From Fictibacillus marinisediminis (GTDB lineage Bacteria > Bacillota > Bacilli > Bacillales > Fictibacillaceae): DNA of 64,000 nt. The DNA lies in the NCBI RefSeq assembly GCF_023149135.1, contig NZ_JAIWJX010000002.1, positions 372,001-436,000 on the forward strand, given 5' to 3'. Under the pieces are notes generated by a model that saw only the letters and a program-made list of their open reading frames with translations, searched no databases and had not been told where the DNA came from. This document shows, in pieces, positions 59,012 through 64,000 of the stretch (its first letter is position 1; every line of letters starts with the position of its first letter). The position numbers and the translations under genes were made by a program.

Positions 59012-59446
59012 ATGGTAGACGTTTTTACCGAAATCAACATTAACCGCCCTGTATCACAAGTATCAGAGTATGCAGCAGATCCTGATCATGCGCCTGAGTG
59101 GTATGTGAATATCCATTCCGCTGAGTGGATCACGCCAAAACCGCTCAAGGTCGGTTCTCAAATCGCTTTTAAAGCGAAATTTCTTGGCCGGGAACTTGCT
59201 TATGTTTATGAAATCATTGAATTTATTCCGGGAAGCAAACTGGTGATGAAGACAGCTAACGGACCTTTTCCGATGGAGACCATCTATACATGGCATGCGA
59301 TTGATCAGAATCATACACGCATGACATTAAGAAACAAAGGAAATCCAAGCGGCTTTTCCAGGATGTTTTCTCCTTTTATGTCTTCCATAATGAAGAGAGC
59401 AAACATGAAAGATTTAAAGAAAATAAAAGACATGCTTGAAAAATGA
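59012..59446 (+). CDS. SRPBCC family protein
   Basis: The 144-residue START-like protein has VDVFTEININRPVSQVSEYAADPDHAPEWYVNI at the N-terminus and a C-terminal alpha helix (FMSSIMKRANMKDLKKIKDML). These form a hydrophobic ligand pocket; the ligand is unknown. GGAGG precedes the ATG, and the gene lies 27 bases after the ArsR-SRPBCC gene, so they form one operon. Confidence 0.78.
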   Translation: MVDVFTEININRPVSQVSEYAADPDHAPEWYVNIHSAEWITPKPLKVGSQIAFKAKFLGRELAYVYEIIEFIPGSKLVMKTANGPFPMETIYTWHAIDQNHTRMTLRNKGNPSGFSRMFSPFMSSIMKRANMKDLKKIKDMLEK

Positions 59447-59453
59447 TCTGCAA

Positions 59454-59514
59454 GAAAGGCTGACCACAACTACTCACGATGATCGGTGAGTACCTGGGTC
59501 AGCCTTCTTTTTTC
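59454..59514. terminator. Long bidirectional terminator
   Basis: AAGGCTGACC and GGTCAGCCTT enclose an inner ACTCAC/GTGAGT stem, then a T-run. Confidence 0.8.
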
Positions 59515-60393
59515 TTATAGCCCCGGCACACGGACAGGTGTATAAGACATGGTTGGATTGGAAGTATTGAAGTTATTCCATGTTACTGCATAGTAATTGG
59601 GGCAGTCTGGCCGGCTTGTTACGTTTCCACCGCATCCTGTAATGAGGTATGGAATCTGGACGGAGGTGCCTCCGAGTGTCGTCTCGATCGTATATTCGTA
59701 GCTCGTATGACGATGATGGTTGAAGATCGCTTTTACGCTGGTGTTGATGTTTTGAAAGAAGGCATCGGTTTCGGGAGTTGAAAGAACTGCATAATGACCT
59801 TCTGGAAAGCTTCTATTTTTGCCCACTCTTAAAACGGCATGGAAATCGATGAGAACATGGCGGGATGCCGCTGTTCTTTGTTTGAGCCAGGCCAAATCGG
59901 CCGGACGAAAGTAGGGAGCTCCGGCTAATCCAGGGAAATACGTCGGAATCCGAATAAGATGAACGTTTGCCCCGTGTATATGAATATCCTGGCGGACACT
60001 TCCTATATATTTTTCAAAGATTCGGGTGGGGAGGTCGCCATTTTCCCAGATCATATCGTGGTTGCCGATACTAACAAAGATGGGGAGACTCGCAGCGAAA
60101 AGGACTTCCTTTGACACGGCGGCAAAAGCTTTCATATTTTCGTCTTTATTTCCCTCACCGATCGTATCGCCGCCATGCACAACAAAAGAGGCGGTGCTGC
60201 TGTAATTCCTCGCCATGTGCTGTAAAATCCTGCGATATCTCTCTCCTGCTGTATCGAGTATATAACGATTTCGTATACGGTCATAACCCGTTGTCCGTAC
60301 ATGACTGTCTCCCAGCACAAGAAAGGTCAGCCGATCTGAAGGGATATCTTTATGATTCAAAAGCTGAATAGATTCGGTATTCAATCTTGCCAT
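59515..60393 (-). CDS. Metallophosphoesterase (calcineurin-like)
   Basis: The 292-residue protein has LTFLVLGDSHVRTTG (D-x-H), ASFVVHGGDTIGEG (GGD), VSIGNHDMIWENGD (GNHD), HVLIDFHAVLRV and AIFNHHRHTSYEY (the last metal histidines). That is the full calcineurin-like set, similar to the YkuE/3',5'-cyclic-AMP phosphodiesterase group. The substrate is unknown. It has no signal peptide. ATG 60393 follows ACGAGGT; the longer frame to 60417 begins with TTG inside that region. Confidence 0.8.
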   Translation of the reverse strand: MARLNTESIQLLNHKDIPSDRLTFLVLGDSHVRTTGYDRIRNRYILDTAGERYRRILQHMARNYSSTASFVVHGGDTIGEGNKDENMKAFAAVSKEVLFAASLPIFVSIGNHDMIWENGDLPTRIFEKYIGSVRQDIHIHGANVHLIRIPTYFPGLAGAPYFRPADLAWLKQRTAASRHVLIDFHAVLRVGKNRSFPEGHYAVLSTPETDAFFQNINTSVKAIFNHHRHTSYEYTIETTLGGTSVQIPYLITGCGGNVTSRPDCPNYYAVTWNNFNTSNPTMSYTPVRVPGL

Positions 60394-60562
60394 CACGTAA
60401 CCTCGTTTCATTTCCAAAATCCATGTTGATTCATCCTATGTTCGTTTAAGGCTATTGTTTATAATAATCTGAAACCACAAGAGGAAACAGTAGAAGGTGA
60501 AAATCTAGGCCGTGGCGAATTAAAAATTATAAATCAACTGACTGAAACTGAAGGGGATTAAC

Positions 60563-61036
60563 ATGCAGTTATCGATTGTAGACATCAATGAGGATTTTGC
60601 AGTAAATATTCTGAATTGGAGATATGATGCTCCTTACGATTTTTATAACAATGAAGTAAGCCCTGATTCTATGAAGGAAATGCTGGACAACTCGTATCGA
60701 GTAATCTTGGATCGATATCAAGGTATCGCAGGATTTTTTTGTACCGGAAGTTCGGCTCAAGTACCTGCCGGTCACCAATATGGTGCTTATTCTGATGATT
60801 TGATTGATCTTGGGATTGGGATGACCCCTGAGCTAACAGGCCAGGGTTACGGTTCTGAGTTCTTTTCGTTCATTCTTCGCCATATTCAAGCTGCCTTTAG
60901 CGGTGTTTCCATTCGTTTAACGGTTGCAGCATTTAACCATCGAGCCATTCATCTTTATGAGAAACTTGGTTTTGTTAAGCAAATACAGTTCAATAATGGA
61001 AGAACTGATTTTATTACGATGGTCAGACCCGTTTAG
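60563..61036 (+). CDS. GNAT family acetyltransferase
   Basis: The 157-residue protein has the GNAT core. Motif A is LGIGMTPELTGQGYGSEFFSFILRHIQ (acetyl-CoA pyrophosphate loop GQGYG), followed by IRLTVAAFNHRAIHLYEKLGFVK (motif B). It resembles RimJ/RimL-like N-acetyltransferases. AAGGGG precedes the ATG. The substrate is unknown, and it is not clearly in an operon with its neighbours. Confidence 0.85.
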   Translation: MQLSIVDINEDFAVNILNWRYDAPYDFYNNEVSPDSMKEMLDNSYRVILDRYQGIAGFFCTGSSAQVPAGHQYGAYSDDLIDLGIGMTPELTGQGYGSEFFSFILRHIQAAFSGVSIRLTVAAFNHRAIHLYEKLGFVKQIQFNNGRTDFITMVRPV

Positions 61037-61107
61037 TGCCATGATACGAGTTGCTTTGTCAGCTCTTTTTTTCGTAATGATATACTTTTATAAAAAGGGG
61101 TGATGAC

Positions 61108-61407
61108 ATGATCTTGGAAGCTGTTATGCTTCAGGTAAAGAGAGGCATGGAAGAGGAATATGAGGAAGCGTTTCGTAAGGCGTCAAACATCATTTCCTCC
61201 ATGAAGGGATACCGATCTCATGAGTTGCAGCGATGTATGGAGGTGAAGGGGAAATATTTGTTACTGGTGAAGTGGGAGAGCTTAGAGGATCATACGGTAG
61301 GCTTTAGGAAATCCAGTGAGTATCAAGAATGGAAGCAGCAACTGCATCATTTCTATGATCCCTTTCCAACGGTTGAGCATTTTGAACGTGTTTCTATAGA
61401 AGATTAA
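61108..61407 (+). CDS. Antibiotic biosynthesis monooxygenase (ABM) domain protein
   Basis: The 99-residue ferredoxin-like protein reads MILEAVMLQVKRGMEEEYEEAFRKASNIISSMKGYRSHELQRC, then YLLLVKWESLEDHTVGFRKSSEYQEWKQQLHHFYDPFP. The WESLEDHTVGFRKS..Y..W motif is standard for ABM/heme-degrading-like proteins. It lies 9 bases before an alpha/beta hydrolase gene, so the two probably form an operon. AAGGGGTGATGAC precedes the ATG. Confidence 0.8.
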   Translation: MILEAVMLQVKRGMEEEYEEAFRKASNIISSMKGYRSHELQRCMEVKGKYLLLVKWESLEDHTVGFRKSSEYQEWKQQLHHFYDPFPTVEHFERVSIED

Positions 61408-61416
61408 GAGGGAGGT

Positions 61417-62184
61417 TTGATTACTATCGAATATTCCATAACACTTGAAATCAACGGGTTAACCCTGCGCGGGATGGCTCATAAACCGGAATCAGACGGC
61501 TCATCAAAAAGTCCTGTGGCTATTCTTTTTCATGGGATAACGGGTTCTAAAATTGATGATCATTTCTTGTTGGTGCGATATGCCCGTGAACTGGCAAAAC
61601 AGGGGATCGGCTGTGTGCGGTTTGACTTTTCGGGTTCGGGTGAAAGTGATGGTTCTTTTTCAGAGATGACCTTCAGCGGGGAAGTGCATGAGGGAATAGA
61701 AATCGTGAATTTCGTTAAAAAGTTGGACTGGGTGGATTCAACGAAAGTTATGTTAGTGGGGCACAGTATGGGTGGTGCGGTTGCTGCCCAAGTGGCCAAG
61801 GAAATTCCTAATGACATACATAAAGTTTGCTTATGGGCACCAGCTGGCAACATGAATAAGCTGGCTGCTTCTTATTTTGAAAAATACCCCAAGCTTCCGA
61901 ACGGAAATGTGGATTTAAATGGACTTGAGCTGGGCCGTGGATTTTATGAAGATTTAAAAAATCGTAATCTCTATCATGAAATCACATCATACACTAATCC
62001 GGTCATGATTATTCACGGGACAGAGGATGAAGCGGTTCCTCATGAATATGGACAAAGGTATTACGATACGTATGTGAACAACGATCGCGGCATTCATTTA
62101 ATGGAGGGTGTTGACCATGTTTTCGGAAGACTGAGCTGGATCGATGAACTGTTTGATCACAGTATTCAATTTTTGAACAACTAA
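61417..62184 (+). CDS. Alpha/beta hydrolase (esterase/acylase type)
   Basis: The 255-residue hydrolase has the oxyanion HG motif (AILFHGITGSKIDDHFLLVRYA) and the nucleophile elbow VGHSMGGAVAAQ with serine near residue 116. The acid is likely in MIIHGTEDEAVPHEYG, and the catalytic histidine is in EGVDHVFGR near 234. It resembles cinnamoyl-esterase or acylglycerol-lipase-like proteins. The TTG at 61417 lies very close to GGGAGG; I keep it as the only reasonable start. Confidence 0.82.
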   Translation: MITIEYSITLEINGLTLRGMAHKPESDGSSKSPVAILFHGITGSKIDDHFLLVRYARELAKQGIGCVRFDFSGSGESDGSFSEMTFSGEVHEGIEIVNFVKKLDWVDSTKVMLVGHSMGGAVAAQVAKEIPNDIHKVCLWAPAGNMNKLAASYFEKYPKLPNGNVDLNGLELGRGFYEDLKNRNLYHEITSYTNPVMIIHGTEDEAVPHEYGQRYYDTYVNNDRGIHLMEGVDHVFGRLSWIDELFDHSIQFLNN

Positions 62185-62330
62185 AGTGCAGTTTCCGCTT
62201 TCTATAATAAACTCCTAAGCAGGATTCTCCCATAACAAAGAGAAGTGTACAGAGTGATCAAAGCTTATTCGGAAGCAAAATCTGTATTTGTATATCGTGT
62301 AGTGCTTCATCCATAATGAAAGGAGATCTC

Positions 62331-62798
62331 ATGATGCCTGAGCTATACCACACACCGGTTGTAAGAGCAGAAATGCTTATTAGAAGACCGGTGGAAGTCG
62401 TATTTGAGGCTTTTATCGAACCGGCGATTACGACCAAATTTTGGTTCACTAAAAGCAGCGGCAGAGTAGAAGAGGGGAAAAAAATCCAATGGGAATGGGA
62501 GATGTACGGTGTATCGGATCGCGTTTTTGTAAAAAGACTAGAGGAAAACGAACGCATTCATATTCAATCGTCGGACGGAACAGAGGTGGAGTGGACCTTT
62601 GTTTCCAGAAAAGATAACGAGACGATGGTCACGATACTTAACTCGGGATTTAAAGGAAGTGGAGATGAGATCGTAAATACCGCCATTGATTCCATGGGAG
62701 GGTACACGATGGTCCTCTGTGGATTAAAGGCGCTCCTGGAACATAACATCATCTTAAATCTTGTGCCGGATAAAGCGCCTGACTTTCATGTTAAATAA
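62331..62798 (+). CDS. SRPBCC (AHSA1-like) family protein
   Basis: The 155-residue START-fold protein starts LYHTPVVRAEMLIRRPVEVVFEAFIEPAITTKFWFTKSSG and continues GKKIQWEWEMYGVSDRVFVKRLEENERI. This is the AHSA1/YndB pattern. Two adjacent ATGs (62331, 62334) follow AAAGGAG. The ligand is unknown. It is the third SRPBCC domain within 5 kb. Confidence 0.8.
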   Translation: MMPELYHTPVVRAEMLIRRPVEVVFEAFIEPAITTKFWFTKSSGRVEEGKKIQWEWEMYGVSDRVFVKRLEENERIHIQSSDGTEVEWTFVSRKDNETMVTILNSGFKGSGDEIVNTAIDSMGGYTMVLCGLKALLEHNIILNLVPDKAPDFHVK

Positions 62799-62896
62799 AA
62801 CAAGGTCCTTTTCGCTATATCGGTTTAAGAATGGAGTTGCTGCTGCAGCTCTTTATTTCTGTCCGTTTAAATAAGAATGAACTGAAGGTGAATGAG

Positions 62897-63796
62897 TTGA
62901 ACGCAAAGACTTTCTTTATGGCACTTATTACGATTATCATTTGGGGATCAACATTTGCGGCCATCCGGGCGGGGCTGCATGGCGGTTATTCGGCGGGACA
63001 CTTAGTTCTCATTCGTTACTTAATAGCATCCGGTGCTTTTATCCTTTACGCTCTGTGGCCGGGTGTGAAATTTCGGCTGCCGAAAAAAGAAGATCTTTTT
63101 AGGCTTTTGCTGCTTGGATGGATTGGAATCAGCATCTATCACATAGGGGTAACGTTCGGTGAGCAGACTGTATCGGCAGGAACTGCCGGCATGCTGATTG
63201 GAGCAGCGCCTGTCTTTACGGCGCTCATTGCTGTTTTCGTATTAAACGAGCGTTTAGGGAGATTTGGATGGCTGGGTCTTGGCATCGGTTTAGCTGGCGT
63301 TATATTGATTACGTTGGGTAGTTCTGGCCCGTCCCTGACGATTTCTAAAGGAGCTTTTTTAGTATTGATGGCTGCTGTCGCTACGTCTGTCTTTTTTGTT
63401 TTCCAAAAACCGTTCTTACATCGATATACGCCGATTGAACTGACGGCTTATGTGACCTGGGCGGGTACACTGCCTTTTTTCTGGTTCTCTCCTGGACTCT
63501 TTGACTCCATTCAGCACGCTACCATGGAAGCCCATATATCGGCGCTTTATGTAGGGATTTTCCCGGCGGCGATCGCTTATGTCACATGGGCGATTGCCCT
63601 CTCGACAGGCAATGCCAGTTCTGTGGCGAGCATGATGTACCTGGAGCCGGCAATCGCCATACTTACCGCATGGGTTTGGCTGAACGAGTGGCCGAGTACC
63701 CTTTCGCTGATCGGAGGATTGGTTGCCATATCGGGTGTTCTTGTGGTTAATGGCTTGGATAAGAAGCGTGTTACGGCGGAAAAGAAGTCAGCATGA
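62897..63796 (+). CDS. EamA/DMT-family transporter, 10 TM
   Basis: The 299-residue protein has two EamA repeats: FMALITIIIWGSTFAAIRAGLHGGYSAGHLVLIRYLIAS, then FLVLMAAVATSVFFVFQKPFLH and MMYLEPAIAILTAWVWLNEWPS. Such transporters export amino acids or metabolites. TTG 62897 is preferred because GAAGGTG is 6 bases upstream; the ATG at 62831 would add 22 polar residues without a site. A terminator follows. Confidence 0.83.
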   Translation: MNAKTFFMALITIIIWGSTFAAIRAGLHGGYSAGHLVLIRYLIASGAFILYALWPGVKFRLPKKEDLFRLLLLGWIGISIYHIGVTFGEQTVSAGTAGMLIGAAPVFTALIAVFVLNERLGRFGWLGLGIGLAGVILITLGSSGPSLTISKGAFLVLMAAVATSVFFVFQKPFLHRYTPIELTAYVTWAGTLPFFWFSPGLFDSIQHATMEAHISALYVGIFPAAIAYVTWAIALSTGNASSVASMMYLEPAIAILTAWVWLNEWPSTLSLIGGLVAISGVLVVNGLDKKRVTAEKKSA

Positions 63797-63831
63797 ATGT
63801 TTATATCAACTCAAGGGTTAGAATCCAATGA

Positions 63832-63868
63832 AAGATCAACTGCTCTAAGATGGCAGCTGGTCTTTTTA
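63832..63868 (+). terminator. Rho-independent terminator after the EamA gene
   Basis: AAGATCAACTGC and GCAGCTGGTCTT pair almost fully, followed by TTTTATTTT. Confidence 0.75.
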
Positions 63869-63987
63869 TTTTATTTAGTCCCTGAGTCAATCATTTGAAA
63901 ATTAGCCTTTTCTAAGATAATCTTACACATAATGATTACTTAAAGTAAGTTTTTTCAATAAACAAGAGGTTAATAGGAGGAATTTAT

Positions 63988-64000
63988 TTGAGTACAATTT
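63988..64000 (+). CDS. Start of a gene cut by the window edge
   Basis: AGGAGG at 63975-63980 and a TTG at 63988 open a frame reading M-S-T-I. Only four codons are visible, so no identity can be given. Confidence 0.45.

Overview
The window looks like chromosome from a spore-forming Bacillaceae species, close to Bacillus or Fictibacillus but probably outside the cereus and subtilis groups. The support is a CotF-type spore coat gene, frequent TTG starts behind strong AGGAGG sites, WYL, MerR and LysR regulators typical of Bacillus, a heterocycloanthracin-type bacteriocin cluster, and the Bacillaceae dispersed repeat with the CGCGGAAAGCGAGC core. Genus and species are inference. I see no rRNA, tRNA or CRISPR array.

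Left flank (1-18.2 kb): ordinary accessory chromosome. It holds WYL-type regulators, glyoxalase-fold (VOC) proteins, DinB, an S51 peptidase, an SDR-cupin gene pair beside an MFS exporter with a divergent TetR gene, a tRNA-dihydrouridine synthase, a phosphoesterase, an EcsC-like protein, a GyrI-like protein, DoxX, LysR/MFS and MerR. Several genes are broken: a serine recombinase tail, the TetR gene (one-base frameshift), a DUF4179 fragment and the LysR gene (amber codon 5).

Defence island (18.3-40.2 kb): clearly AT-richer than both flanks and made of at least three nuclease/helicase modules. Module A is a five-gene operon (PLD-SF2 helicase, a 57-residue protein, DndD-like SMC ATPase, a 171-residue protein, PAPS-reductase/DndC-like protein). 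It converges on a two-gene operon (DUF4007 protein and an 1105-residue P-loop ATPase). It resembles DNA phosphorothioation (Dnd) systems but lacks DndA, DndB, a recognisable DndE and the DndFGH restriction genes. Module B is a HEPN-motif protein, a second PLD-helicase with a DUF3427-like tail, and a convergent NUDIX hydrolase. Module C is a three-gene McrBC-like operon: a coiled-coil protein, a McrB-like AAA+ protein and a DUF2357/McrC-like PD-(D/E)XK nuclease. Module A is the best candidate for an incompletely described system.

Sugar operon (40.4-45.2 kb): an autoregulated LacI gene with repeated TAAACGTTTA operators, a FucP-type permease, a DUF4432 epimerase-like protein and a PfkB sugar kinase. 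A 0.23 kb MITE-like element separates the regulator from the rest.

Bacteriocin cluster (47.0-52.9 kb, minus strand): a precursor with 17 cysteines in CGG repeats, a ThiF-like maturation protein, a YcaO cyclodehydratase and a SagB dehydrogenase. A hairpin attenuator lies between the precursor and the enzymes. No exporter is encoded nearby.

Right flank (53-64 kb): an AraC-GyrI fusion, an Na+/H+ antiporter, a spore coat protein, an ArsR-SRPBCC fusion, stand-alone SRPBCC proteins, a phosphoesterase, GNAT, a monooxygenase, an alpha/beta hydrolase and an EamA transporter. Both regulator fusions carry an in-frame internal Shine-Dalgarno and ATG just before the effector domain, so each may also give the ligand-binding domain alone.
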